Origin: Desulfobacteraceae bacterium
GTDB lineage: Bacteria > Desulfobacterota > Desulfobacteria > Desulfobacterales > Desulfobacteraceae
Reading direction: 5' to 3'
Length of the DNA stretch: 64,000 nucleotides
NCBI GenBank assembly: GCA_024225635.1
Contig: JAAEMK010000272.1
Span: 18,539-82,538, forward strand
Made by a program: the position numbers and the translations under genes. Positions 17,135-26,247 of this stretch are shown in pieces (the stretch's first letter is position 1; each line of letters starts with the position of its first letter). A model generated the notes under the pieces. The model was not told the origin of the DNA. It did no database searches and worked only from the letters and a program-made list of their open reading frames with translations.

Positions 17135-17163
17135 TTGACAAAGGGGTGGTGTCGGGGTATAAG
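17135..17163 (+). promoter_or_regulatory. Sigma-70 type promoter of the tRNA-Asn array
   Basis: TTGACA (17135-17140) and TATAAG (17158-17163) are separated by 17 bp. The first tRNA begins 35 bp after the -10 box. A GC-rich discriminator (tctcgag) follows, as is common for stringently controlled stable-RNA promoters. Confidence 0.85.
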
Positions 17164-17197
17164 TCTCGAGTCTTTCGGAGATCGAGAGGCGCTCTGC

Positions 17198-17273
17198 TCC
17201 CCAGTAGCTCAGTCGGCAGAGCGAGTGGCTGTTAACCACTTTGTCCGCGGTTCAAATCCGTGCTGGGGAGCCA
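17198..17273 (+). tRNA. tRNA-Asn (GTT), copy 1
   Basis: The 76-nt cloverleaf has acceptor arms TCCCCAG and CTGGGGA, a G discriminator and encoded CCA. The anticodon loop CTGTTAA gives anticodon GTT. The T arm is GCGGTTCAAATCCGT. Confidence 0.97.
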
Positions 17274-17361
17274 CCAAGTTGAAAATCCCTCATTGAGGGT
17301 TATGATAAAGGCGGGGCCTTGAGGCTGTAAGCTCAGGGCCTTGTCAAGTTAGAAGCTCTGT

Positions 17362-17437
17362 TCCCCAGTAGCTCAGTTGGCAGAGCGAGTGGCTGTTAAC
17401 CACTTTGTCCGCGGTTCAAATCCGTGCTGGGGAGCCA
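17362..17437 (+). tRNA. tRNA-Asn (GTT), copy 2
   Basis: The gene is the same as copy 1 except for one base in the D arm (TTGG for TCGG). CCA is encoded. The copies are 164 bp apart, and the spacers are also related. Confidence 0.97.
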
Positions 17438-17524
17438 CAAAAATCAATATCTCTTTTAGAGATTGTTATAAAGACGGGATCTCGAGGCCGTAAAACTCAG
17501 GCCCTGTCAAGTTAGAAATTCTGT

Positions 17525-17600
17525 TCCCCAGTAGCTCAGTCGGCAGAGCGAGTGGCTGTTAACCACTTTGTCCGCGGTTCAAATCCGTGCTGGGGAGCCA
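17525..17600 (+). tRNA. tRNA-Asn (GTT), copy 3
   Basis: It is identical to copy 1 and lies 163 bp after copy 2. CCA is encoded. It is the last member of the array before the hairpin at 17635. Confidence 0.97.
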
Positions 17601-17634
17601 CAAACAAATAACTCGTTAAGAGTCTGGATATATT

Positions 17635-17667
17635 GCAGGGCCTTGGGGATGAATCCCAAGGCCCTGC
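17635..17667 (+). terminator. Terminator of the tRNA-Asn array
   Basis: A perfect 13-bp stem (17635-17647 with 17655-17667) closes a 7-nt loop 34 bp after the last tRNA. The T-tract after it is short (tgcattt), but the stem is very strong. Confidence 0.7.
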
Positions 17668-17772
17668 TGCATTTCAGGCTTATTTTCTTGACAGCAAGCC
17701 TTGTTTCAGAATATCCTTCCACCCATGACCATTATATTGGAAAATTGAATCTCAACCGCCTCCCAACCGTGG

Positions 17773-19806
17773 ATGGGATCATGGAACGTCTCAGGAGTCC
17801 GCAACTTGGATCTTAAAAACAGCAGCAAGATTCTAACTATTGACGATGAAGCCTACATTAGAAACAGTATAAGGACTTACCTGGAAGACTACGGCTTTCA
17901 GGTCGTTGAGGCTGACACCGGAAGAACCGGTATCGATGTTTTTGACAGGGAAGAGCCGGACCTGGTCCTTTTGGACCTCAGGATGCCGGAGATGGACGGG
18001 TTGCAGGTTCTGGAGATTCTCCGGAAACGTTCCCCGGACACTCCCCTTATTGTTGCGTCCGGGACGGGTAACATCCGGGCCGTGGTTGAGGCGCTTCACC
18101 TTGGGGCATGGGACTATATCCTGAAGCCTGTCCAGGACATGAGCGTCCTTTACCATTCTGTGACCAAATGTCTTAAGGAGAGCCGGCTTCAGAAGGAGAA
18201 CAAGGAGTACCAGGACCGTCTGGAAGATCTGGTTCGGGAGAGGACCCGGAAGCTTAAGGCGAGCGAGCAGGAATACAAGGCTGTTTTCGAGTGCACCGGC
18301 ACGGCCACCGCCATACTGGAAAACGATCAGACCATTTCCATGGTAAATACAAGATTTGAGCGGTTATCCGGATTGCCTCGGGAACAGATTATCGGCAGGA
18401 AAAAATGGACGGATTTTGTCACTCCTGCCGATCTGGAAAAGATGAAACGCTATCATGAACTGCGTAGAAGCAAAGCCCCCCATGACCTGCCGCCGGAACA
18501 GTATGAGTTCATGTTTGTCAGGAGCAGTGGAGAGGAGCGCTATGTCCTGGTGGATGTGGGCGTGATTCCGGGCACGGATCGTTCCGTTGCCTCCCTCCTG
18601 GATATAACCAAAAGGAAAAAGGCGGAACAGCGGGGGCGGAGTCTTGAAAAGCAGCTCAGGAAATCCCAGAAGATGGAGGCCATCGGTACCCTTGCCGGCG
18701 GCATCGCCCACGACCTGAACAACATCCTGAGTCCGGTGCTCGGTTATGCCGATATGATCATGAGATCCTCCGAGCCCGGAGGAATAACCTTTGAACGGAG
18801 TGAGAAAATTCAAAAAGCCGCCCTTCGCGCCGCTGACCTGGTCAGCCAGATCCTGTCCTTCAGCCGCAGGACAGAGGAGGGAAAACGGGCCGTGAAGATT
18901 TATCCCGTTCTTAACGAAGCCGTCAGGCTGCTGAGGGGAACCATTCCGTCCACCATCAGGATCATCGACCAGATCGACAGGACTTGCGGTCTTGTGGAGG
19001 CCGATCCGACCCAGATCCATCAGGTGATCATGAACCTGTGCACCAATTCCTACCATGCCATGCAATCGACTGGGGGGGAGCTTCTGGTGTCGCTGTTCCC
19101 GGTGGAGATCCCCGTGGATGGTTCCTCAGATTACCCTGGTCTTGCCCCCGGACATTTCCTTTGTCTCAGTGTCGAGGATACCGGATGCGGCATGCCTGAA
19201 GAGGTGCTGGAGAGGATTTTCGATCCCTACTTTACAACCAAGGAGGAGGGAAAGGGAACCGGGCTCGGGCTTGCCACCGTCTATAGCATCGTCAAGAGCT
19301 GTCAGGGGGAGATCATCGTGAAGAGCACCCCGGGGCAGGGTTCCTGCTTCAAGGTCATGCTTCCCGTGGTTGGGGCGGCATCCGGGAGCGATACCCGGAA
19401 GACTAAGGGGGACTATCCCGAGCGGGGGCATGGTGAGCGGCTTGTTGTGGTGGATGATGACAGGGAAATTGCCGATATGTGCAAGGAGGGGTTTGAGGCC
19501 CTGGGGTATGAGGTGGCTGCCTTCTATTCCGGTGTCGATGCCCTGGACCACTTTAAAAAGAACCACGGGAATATCGATCTTGTGGTCACCGACCAGACCA
19601 TGCTGCACATGACCGGGTTTGAGCTTGCCCGGGAGATGCTGGCCATCAGGGATAACATTCCCGTGATCCTCTGCAGCGGTTACACCGGGGACGTCACTGA
19701 AAAGAGCGTCGCGGACGCTGGGATCCGCCGCTTTGTCCTGAAGCCCGTTACGGTCGATGACCTTTCAAGGGAGATCCAGCAGGTCCTGAACGTTGAAGAC
19801 AGTTGA
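17773..19806 (+). CDS. Hybrid sensor histidine kinase REC-PAS-HisKA-HATPase-REC
   Basis: The 677-residue protein is soluble. An N-terminal receiver domain has phosphoacceptor D68 (LVLLDLRMPEMDG). A coiled segment and a PAS domain (about 165-285) lead to the H-box LAGGIAHDLNNILSPVLGY with H313. The ATPase domain carries VEADPTQIHQVIMNLCTN, DTGCGMPEE and GKGTGLGLATVYSIV. A second receiver sits at the C-terminus (RLVVVDDDREIADMC, LVVTDQTM). The H-D-L-N-N form of the box is typical of NtrB-like orphan kinases. Its first receiver closely resembles that of the kinase at 20227, and a lone receiver lies between them, so the three may form one phosphorelay. Confidence 0.9.
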   Translation: MGSWNVSGVRNLDLKNSSKILTIDDEAYIRNSIRTYLEDYGFQVVEADTGRTGIDVFDREEPDLVLLDLRMPEMDGLQVLEILRKRSPDTPLIVASGTGNIRAVVEALHLGAWDYILKPVQDMSVLYHSVTKCLKESRLQKENKEYQDRLEDLVRERTRKLKASEQEYKAVFECTGTATAILENDQTISMVNTRFERLSGLPREQIIGRKKWTDFVTPADLEKMKRYHELRRSKAPHDLPPEQYEFMFVRSSGEERYVLVDVGVIPGTDRSVASLLDITKRKKAEQRGRSLEKQLRKSQKMEAIGTLAGGIAHDLNNILSPVLGYADMIMRSSEPGGITFERSEKIQKAALRAADLVSQILSFSRRTEEGKRAVKIYPVLNEAVRLLRGTIPSTIRIIDQIDRTCGLVEADPTQIHQVIMNLCTNSYHAMQSTGGELLVSLFPVEIPVDGSSDYPGLAPGHFLCLSVEDTGCGMPEEVLERIFDPYFTTKEEGKGTGLGLATVYSIVKSCQGEIIVKSTPGQGSCFKVMLPVVGAASGSDTRKTKGDYPERGHGERLVVVDDDREIADMCKEGFEALGYEVAAFYSGVDALDHFKKNHGNIDLVVTDQTMLHMTGFELAREMLAIRDNIPVILCSGYTGDVTEKSVADAGIRRFVLKPVTVDDLSREIQQVLNVEDS

Positions 19807-19837
19807 TCATGTCGTGTCGTATGGTAAAGGAGAGACC

Positions 19838-20209
19838 ATGCCTGAAAAAACGGTAAATGTTCTTGTGTTGGACGATGAGGAGAGCATCCGCCACAGCATT
19901 GCAGCTTATTTTGAAGATGAGGGATTTACCGTGTTTGAGGCGGCCAGCGGAGAGGATGCCCTGGTTCTGTTACAATCCAGGAGTGTGGATGCGGCCATTG
20001 TCGATATCAGGCTTCCGGGAATGGACGGCAATGCTTTTATGACCAAGGCCTGTGAAATTGATTCAACCATACGGTTCGTGGTACACACGGGCTCTGCGGA
20101 TTATGTGCTGCCTGACTCTTTGAAGTCTGAAGGAGTGTGTGTCGAGGCAGTTTTTATCAAACCTGTTCACGATCTGAAAGTCCTGATCACGGCTTTAAAG
20201 CCCTTCTAA
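19838..20209 (+). CDS. Single-domain response regulator
   Basis: The ATG at 19838 has an AAAGGAGAG ribosome binding site. An earlier in-frame start at 19793 would overlap the kinase gene and lacks one. The 123-residue product is a lone receiver domain with the acidic pair in VLDDEES, phosphoacceptor D56 (AAIVDIRLPGMDG) and the conserved Lys in FIKPVHDLK. It has no output domain and is likely a phosphate shuttle or diffusible signal between the two flanking REC-kinases. Confidence 0.88.
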   Translation: MPEKTVNVLVLDDEESIRHSIAAYFEDEGFTVFEAASGEDALVLLQSRSVDAAIVDIRLPGMDGNAFMTKACEIDSTIRFVVHTGSADYVLPDSLKSEGVCVEAVFIKPVHDLKVLITALKPF

Positions 20210-20226
20210 TTTTTCAGGAGAACGCC

Positions 20227-21441
20227 ATGGATGACAACAGCCGCATTAAAATTCTGACCATTGATGATGAACCTTATATCAGGGACAGCGTTAAGAGTTT
20301 CCTGGAAGACTACGAATTTGAGGTGATCGAGGCCGGAGACGGCCGGCAGGGGCTTGAGGCGTTTCAACAACAAAAGCCCGATCTTGTGCTGTGCGACCTT
20401 CGGATGCCTGAAATGGACGGCCTGGAGGTACTGGCGGCCGTCACCGAGCGATCCCCTGATACGCCCATCATCGTTGTTTCCGGCGCCGGAAATATCGGGG
20501 ATACCGTCCAGGCCCTGCGCCTTGGGGCATGGGACTACATCATCAAACCCATCCAGGACATGAATGTGCTCTACCATTCGGTGAACAAGGGGCTTGAGCG
20601 GGCCCGGCTCATCCGGGAGAAGAATAAGTACCAGCAGGATCTTGAAGACGCCAATGACCGGTTGCAAGCTTCCCTGGACGACCTTAAGCGAACTCGGGAC
20701 CAGCTGGTGCAGTCCGAGAAGATGGCGGCCCTGGGAGGACTTGTCGCAGGGGTCGCCCATGAGATCAACACCCCCATCGGGGTTGGCGTGACCGCCGCAT
20801 CGTTCCTCCAGACAAAGACAGAGGAGCTTCAGAAGCTCTACCACGCAGACGAGCTGAAGCGAAGCAACCTTGAAGTCTATCTTTCCACCATTGACGAGGT
20901 GGCCCGTTCGATCCTGATCAACATGGAGCGGGCAGCCGAGCTGATCTCCAGCTTCAAGCAGGTGGCCGTTGACCAGTCCAGTGAAGAGAAGCGCTTTTTC
21001 AATCTCAAGGACTATATCGGCGAGGTGCTCCTGAGCCTCAGGCCCAGGTACAAGAAGACCGGCCATGGCATCGAGGTCAACTGCTCCGGAGACCTGGAGA
21101 TCTTCTCCTATCCCGGCGCCTATTCCCAGATTGTGAGCAATCTTGTGATCAATTCCCTGGTACACGGGTTTGAGGGGGTGGAAAAAGGGAAGATGATCTT
21201 TGACATCAGCCGGAAGGATGAAACAGTCGTGTTTGTTTACCGGGATACCGGCGTGGGCATGGCTCAAGATCAGATTGCAAAGGTTTTCGACCCCTTTTAT
21301 ACCACCAAGCGGGGCAAGGGGGGGACCGGGCTTGGGATGTCCATCGTCTTCAATCTCGTGACCCAGACCCTCGAGGGAGGCATCCAGTGCAGTAACACCG
21401 GGGGCAAGGGTGTGGAATTTATTATGAAATTACCGGTCTGA
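20227..21441 (+). CDS. REC-HisKA-HATPase sensor kinase
   Basis: The ATG at 20227 follows CAGGAG; the longer open frame from 20137 runs into the preceding gene. The protein has 404 residues: receiver with D57 (LVLCDLRMPEMDG), coiled linker (130-165), H-box LVAGVAHEINTPIGVG with H178, and an ATPase domain (NLVINSLVHGFEG, DTGVGMAQD, GKGGTGLGMSIVFNLV). There is no membrane segment. The helix between H-box and ATPase resembles the HisKA family with the HEINTP form that is common in Desulfobacterota. It is probably controlled through its own receiver. Confidence 0.9.
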   Translation: MDDNSRIKILTIDDEPYIRDSVKSFLEDYEFEVIEAGDGRQGLEAFQQQKPDLVLCDLRMPEMDGLEVLAAVTERSPDTPIIVVSGAGNIGDTVQALRLGAWDYIIKPIQDMNVLYHSVNKGLERARLIREKNKYQQDLEDANDRLQASLDDLKRTRDQLVQSEKMAALGGLVAGVAHEINTPIGVGVTAASFLQTKTEELQKLYHADELKRSNLEVYLSTIDEVARSILINMERAAELISSFKQVAVDQSSEEKRFFNLKDYIGEVLLSLRPRYKKTGHGIEVNCSGDLEIFSYPGAYSQIVSNLVINSLVHGFEGVEKGKMIFDISRKDETVVFVYRDTGVGMAQDQIAKVFDPFYTTKRGKGGTGLGMSIVFNLVTQTLEGGIQCSNTGGKGVEFIMKLPV

Positions 21442-21454
21442 GAACGACATAATC

Positions 21455-22474
21455 GTGCAAATACAAACTACATCCAAATGGTATCTTCATCCTGTTTTCA
21501 TCTTTGCCTGTTCGATTCTGGCCCTTGCAGGTTCCCTTGTCATCACCGTCTCCTGGTACATGGAAATCACCGCGGCCCTCGAGATCATCATCAAGAAGTT
21601 CCATATCGATCCGGGCCAGATCTTTCCTTCAAAGAGCGGGATGATCTTCCTGGTCCTGACCCTGCTCATCACCGTGGTCATGGCCGGAATCCTCCTGGCT
21701 TTCATCTATTATCAGCGCACGGTAAGGCTTTTCAGGCTCCAGCATAACTTTATCTACAATTTCACCCATGAACTCAAGACGCCGGTCACCTCCCTCAAGA
21801 TATACCTTGAGACCTTCATGCGCCATACCCTGGAGCCGGAGGATATCAGGAAGTATTCCGGATACATGCTGGAAGACGTGAGCCGCCTCATCGAAAATAT
21901 CAACTCCATCCTCAATCTTGCCAGGATCGAGAGCCGCAGCTACGGGGCTGAACTGACAAGGGCGGACCTGGTTGAGGTGACCCGGAATTTTTGCGACAAA
22001 AACCAGACCCTGTTTCGCAATCTTGACATCACCATCACCAATCCAGGGAACCGGCGGTTTGTTTATCCGGTCAACCTGCTTTTGTTCGAGATGCTCCTGA
22101 TGAATATCCTATCCAATGCGGAAAAGTATAACAACTGTGGAAAGCCCGCCCTGGAGATCCTGTTCAATTTCCACAAGCAGCGGCTTTCCATCGAATTCTC
22201 GGACAACGGCATCGGGATCGAGACAAAAGAGATCAACAAGATTTTCAGGAAATTCTACCAGACCGCCAGGCAGGAGGAAACCTATGTCAAGGGCAGCGGC
22301 CTGGGGCTCTATCTGGTGTTCAGCATTGCAAAGATACACGGATGGAGGGTCACGGCAAAGAGTCAGGGCAAGGGAGAAGGGGCAACCTTTATCCTTACCT
22401 CGCCCAGGGAGGATTTTGGCGACATCAATGGGAGAAATTTATGGAAGATGCTGAAAAAAAGCGTATCCTGGTAA
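21455..22474 (+). CDS. Membrane sensor histidine kinase
   Basis: The GTG start at 21455 gives 339 residues. Two membrane helices (about 12-35 and 62-85) flank a very short periplasmic loop of some 26 residues, so it probably senses within or near the membrane. H105 lies in NFTHELKTPVTSLK. The ATPase boxes are MLLMNILSNAEKYN, FSDNGIGIETKEI and KGSGLGLYLVFSIAKIHG. It overlaps the OmpR-type regulator gene by 34 bp, which makes the two a clear pair. Confidence 0.9.
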   Translation: MQIQTTSKWYLHPVFIFACSILALAGSLVITVSWYMEITAALEIIIKKFHIDPGQIFPSKSGMIFLVLTLLITVVMAGILLAFIYYQRTVRLFRLQHNFIYNFTHELKTPVTSLKIYLETFMRHTLEPEDIRKYSGYMLEDVSRLIENINSILNLARIESRSYGAELTRADLVEVTRNFCDKNQTLFRNLDITITNPGNRRFVYPVNLLLFEMLLMNILSNAEKYNNCGKPALEILFNFHKQRLSIEFSDNGIGIETKEINKIFRKFYQTARQEETYVKGSGLGLYLVFSIAKIHGWRVTAKSQGKGEGATFILTSPREDFGDINGRNLWKMLKKSVSW

Positions 22475-23172
22475 TCGAGGATGAAGAGCATATTGCCGAA
22501 GGGATCAAGCTCAATCTCACCATGCAGGGATATGGGGTGAGGATCGCCCCGGACGGGATCGCAGGCCTCGACCTGTGGCGCCAGTGGCGCCCTGACCTGA
22601 TCATCCTCGATATCATGCTGCCCATGATCGACGGGCTGTCCGTTCTGAAAAGCATCCGCAATGAGGATGAAAAGCTGCCCGTGCTCATCCTTTCGGCCAA
22701 GGGAAGTGCCGAAGACAGGGTGAAGGGACTGCGCTGCGGCGTGGACGACTACCTTGCCAAACCCTTTGACCTGGATGAGTTCCTTTTACGGGTTGAGCGG
22801 CTCCTTGCCAGAAAATCGTGGTATGTTGATGAAGCCCCCGCACCCGCACCCGAAGAGCCTCCCTTTCCCGGGGAAGTCTACCGGTTTGGCGAGAATACGG
22901 TCAACTTCACCACCTGCCAGGCAGAGTCCATGGCCGGGACCATCACCCTTACCGAGCAGGAGATCAAGCTGCTCAAGGTGTTCATCGCCAACCGGGGCAA
23001 GCCCGTGCCCCGGCGGAAACTCCTGGAGGCCGGGTGGGGATATTCAGGCACCACCACCACCCGGACCGTTGACAATTTCATGGTGAGGTTCAGGAAGTAT
23101 TTTGAAAAGAATTCTAAAAAACCCGTTTATTTCAAGAGCCGACGTTCCGTAGGATACATCTTTGATCATTAG
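22441..23172 (+). CDS. OmpR-family response regulator
   Basis: The ATG at 22441 has GGAGAAATTT upstream and lies within the end of the kinase gene. The 243-residue product has a receiver domain with D57 (LIILDIMLPMIDG) and a Pro-rich linker. The winged-helix C-terminus contains TLTEQEIKLLKVFIANRGKP and KKPVYFKSRRSVGYIF. It should bind DNA as a dimer when phosphorylated by the upstream kinase. Target genes are unknown. Confidence 0.92.
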   Translation: MEDAEKKRILVIEDEEHIAEGIKLNLTMQGYGVRIAPDGIAGLDLWRQWRPDLIILDIMLPMIDGLSVLKSIRNEDEKLPVLILSAKGSAEDRVKGLRCGVDDYLAKPFDLDEFLLRVERLLARKSWYVDEAPAPAPEEPPFPGEVYRFGENTVNFTTCQAESMAGTITLTEQEIKLLKVFIANRGKPVPRRKLLEAGWGYSGTTTTRTVDNFMVRFRKYFEKNSKKPVYFKSRRSVGYIFDH

Positions 23173-23906
23173 CCATGGATCGCTCCGGTCACCAGGCTGA
23201 GGGAGTAGTTGGTTCCGATGGTCCTGGTGAGAATCGATACAGGGGCTTCCATGCCATGGTGATAAATTCTGCCGTTAATCACTTCCACCCGGTAAAGGCT
23301 TTCATTAAATCCCTTTTTGATGTATTTTAAAAATGCCTCCTTGGTTGTCCACTGTTGGAAGATATCCCGGGGCATGGTCCCCATGGAGGCCAGTTCGTTT
23401 TGGGAAAAGGCGGTTTTCATGAATGCGCTGTCGGGTGCTTTTCCGATCTCTTCTATGTCAAGCCCGATGTCTGTTCCCTCCCTTGTGGTGAGGGCCACGG
23501 CAGCATAGTCACCCGAATGGGATATGGAGATCCTGATCCCTGGAAGATCTTTAATAAAAGGTGCACCCTCGTCCTGGTGCATGACCGTGATTTCGGTCAT
23601 GGGCATTTCGTTGTTCAGGGCTTTTTGCACCATGGTCTTGACAAGAAACCGTCCGGCCATCCATTCGACCTGTTTTTTGAGGCTCTTGAACCTGTTCACC
23701 ATCTCAATCTCTCCGGGGGAGAGAAAAACTGTCCGGAAATCCTCTTCTTTAAACAACCGGTTTCTTTTTACCTGGAAATTGTGCCAGCCGTTTTTTTCCG
23801 GAAGGCAGTTGTTCAGAAACAAGGAGATGCTGTGGTAACAGATCCTGGTTCCGGGTTCAGGTTCAAAGCAGTTGCAATTGCAGGGTTTGATCTCTCGATT
23901 TTCCAT
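23169..23906 (-). CDS. 4'-phosphopantetheinyl transferase superfamily protein
   Basis: The 245-residue product has the Sfp-type motifs GIRISISHSGDYAAVAL, IGLDIEEIG (Mg-binding D and E) and WTTKEAFLKYIKKG. It would transfer phosphopantetheine from CoA to a Ser of an acyl or peptidyl carrier protein. The N-terminus is unusual, with a Cys-rich start (PCNCNCFEPEPGTRIC) not expected in this family. No carrier protein or synthase gene is adjacent. It is convergent with the OmpR gene, overlapping by 4 bp. Confidence 0.88.
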   Translation of the reverse strand: MENREIKPCNCNCFEPEPGTRICYHSISLFLNNCLPEKNGWHNFQVKRNRLFKEEDFRTVFLSPGEIEMVNRFKSLKKQVEWMAGRFLVKTMVQKALNNEMPMTEITVMHQDEGAPFIKDLPGIRISISHSGDYAAVALTTREGTDIGLDIEEIGKAPDSAFMKTAFSQNELASMGTMPRDIFQQWTTKEAFLKYIKKGFNESLYRVEVINGRIYHHGMEAPVSILTRTIGTNYSLSLVTGAIHG

Positions 23907-24067
23907 GGTGTTTTCCTGGTGTGTCTATTGGGTGTCCTTGGATGGAGGGTAGATGACCTCTTTAACAAAATAATGGCATAACATAGGTACGGATCAACCT
24001 GAAGTCAACCGGCTTGTTCTGACGACGCGTCCGGTCGGAATGTTTTTTTTAACCAAAGAGGCATGCC

Positions 24068-26212
24068 ATGACCGTAAGAGCCAAATTGATGTCCCTGGGG
24101 CTGTTGAGCCTCCTTGCCACCAGCATCCTTTTCGGGGTTAGCTGGTATTCCATGTCGGCAAAAGCCCGCCTTGATTCCGACCTTGAAATCCTTGCCGTCA
24201 TCAACCTTGCCATGTTCAAGGCCATTGTCCGGGAAAAGGAGTTTTTCATTGATCATGACCTTGAGAACACCCGCAGGGCAGAAGAACATTTTGACACCAT
24301 CCGGGAATCTATCTACCTGGTGAAGCAGGAGGTGTTTTTTGACCGTGATGAGGTGGATTCCCTTTCTAAAACCGTTGAGAATTACCGAACCACCCTTTTT
24401 TCCCTGTTTGATCTGGAGAGCCGGGTTCAGGAGATTCACCGGGAGATCGAACAACAGGTGGACAAATTCAACACAGGGTTCATGGAACGCAACGGCTCCC
24501 CGGGTGACCCGGTCAATGCCGGCCAATCCTCCCCCGGTGTAAAGGCGTGGGAAATCCTTGAAAAACAGGGGGTGATCCTGGTGAGCAGGGTCGTTGTGAG
24601 CGTGAACCGGGATCTGATGGTCAACCAGGACATGATGGGTTTTTATAAGACCACCAAGGCCGTGTTTGAAATTCTGGAGAAGGTGAAGCCGGTTACGGAC
24701 TCCCTGAAGAGCCGTCTTGCGGCCGAGGGGCGGGAGGATCTCCATGGGGATATCGACCGGTTCATGGAAACGGCGGATTTTCTGCCGGGGCAAGTCCGGG
24801 CCCTGATCGATCTCTGGCCCGGACGCTCCAAGCAGCTGGTTAACCTGGACGATTCAAGAAAAAAGATGGTGGGGTACCTCAACCTTATCTCGAAAAACGC
24901 CAGGGCCCAGGAAAAGGAGCAGGAGCGGATGCTGTTCCTGGTCAACCTTGCAGTTTTCGGCATGGTCGTTTTGATCCTCTTGATCGGGGGCTCCCTGACA
25001 CTGACAGCGGTTCTGGATCCCATCCGCAAGGCGGCCCTTGGGCTGAAGAATATTGCCCAGGGCAAAGGGGATCTGACCCAGAGTCTTGCGGTGGGCGCGG
25101 ATGACGAGATCGGGGCGCTTGCCACCTGGTTCAATGCGTTTATCCAAAAGCTGAGGGAGCTTGTGACCCGGATCAGCGACAACGTCCGGGTACTGGGAGG
25201 CGCTTCTTCGGATCTTCTCTCCATCTCCCGGCAGCTGGAGGAGCGGGCGTCGGGCATGGACCGCCAGGCAGTGACAACGGTGGGGCTGATACAGAAGACC
25301 GTGGGGAGGTTCAAGGCCATGGGGACATCCACCGCCGAGGTGAGCGACAGGATCGACTCGGTGGCCCAGTCCTCGGCCACGGTTTGCCGGAAGCTTGACA
25401 ACAGCAGGACAGCGGTGGACAGTCTCTCCTCGGCCGTGACATCCCTGGCCTGTGCCATGGAAGAGATTTACGCGACCCTCAATGAGGTGACCGTCAACGC
25501 ATCCCAGGGTTCCGCCATCACCTCGGACGCCGCAACAAAGGCGGAGGATACCAACGCCATCGTCACCGTCATGGGTACCTCGGCTTCTGAAATTGGTGAT
25601 GTGATCGAGCTTATCCAGGATATTGCCTTTCAGACCAACCTGCTTGCCCTGAACGCCTCCATCGAAGCTGCCGGGGCAGGGGAGGCGGGCAGGGGGTTTG
25701 CCGTGGTCGCCAACGAGGTAAAGGCCCTTTCCAAGCAGACCGCAAAGGCCAGCAGCGATATCAGGGCAAAGGTGAAATTCATGCAGACCAGCACCAACAC
25801 GGCGATTGCGGCAATCCAGGCCATTGCCGGGGTTGTCCGGGAAGTCGACGGGATCATGGGCTCCATTGCCATGGCCGTTGGGGAGCAGACAAAAATCGTC
25901 AATGACATTTCCAAAACCATTTCAAAGACAGCCGGGGATTCGGAAACCGTGGCGGAAAACATGGAGGAGCTTGTCCGGTTCGAGGAAGAGGTGAGCCGGG
26001 CGGTGGGGGAGGTGGCCCAGGCGTCCAAAGCCATTGCCCGGCAGCTTGCCAAGGCCTCCGACGACAGTGATCAAATCCTGAAGACCATGGAGACCCTGAG
26101 CCTCAATGTGGAGAGCACGGCCCAGAGTTCCGAGACCACCAAAAGGCAGGCGGGGGATCTTTCCGTGATCGCCCGGAATCTTGAAGCCGTGATGGCGGAG
26201 TTCAAGATCTGA
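24068..26212 (+). CDS. Methyl-accepting chemotaxis protein
   Basis: The 714-residue receptor has an N-terminal membrane helix (about 7-27) and a periplasmic, helical ligand domain of about 270 residues. A second membrane helix (about 300-322) and a HAMP domain (VLDPIRKAALGLKNIAQGKGD) follow, then the cytosolic signalling hairpin. The tip reads [18 protein letters not shown], followed by GAGEAGRGFAVVA where most receptors have RAGE. It is the first of four genes (MCP, CheW, CheA, CheY) that form a self-contained pathway. The helical sensor with KAIVREKEFFI resembles HBM-like domains. Confidence 0.92.
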   Translation: MTVRAKLMSLGLLSLLATSILFGVSWYSMSAKARLDSDLEILAVINLAMFKAIVREKEFFIDHDLENTRRAEEHFDTIRESIYLVKQEVFFDRDEVDSLSKTVENYRTTLFSLFDLESRVQEIHREIEQQVDKFNTGFMERNGSPGDPVNAGQSSPGVKAWEILEKQGVILVSRVVVSVNRDLMVNQDMMGFYKTTKAVFEILEKVKPVTDSLKSRLAAEGREDLHGDIDRFMETADFLPGQVRALIDLWPGRSKQLVNLDDSRKKMVGYLNLISKNARAQEKEQERMLFLVNLAVFGMVVLILLIGGSLTLTAVLDPIRKAALGLKNIAQGKGDLTQSLAVGADDEIGALATWFNAFIQKLRELVTRISDNVRVLGGASSDLLSISRQLEERASGMDRQAVTTVGLIQKTVGRFKAMGTSTAEVSDRIDSVAQSSATVCRKLDNSRTAVDSLSSAVTSLACAMEEIYATLNEVTVNASQGSAITSDAATKAEDTNAIVTVMGTSASEIGDVIELIQDIAFQTNLLALNASIEAAGAGEAGRGFAVVANEVKALSKQTAKASSDIRAKVKFMQTSTNTAIAAIQAIAGVVREVDGIMGSIAMAVGEQTKIVNDISKTISKTAGDSETVAENMEELVRFEEEVSRAVGEVAQASKAIARQLAKASDDSDQILKTMETLSLNVESTAQSSETTKRQAGDLSVIARNLEAVMAEFKI

Positions 26213-26247
26213 TACACAGCAGGAGGAGGAGGAGGACGAAACCGGTG

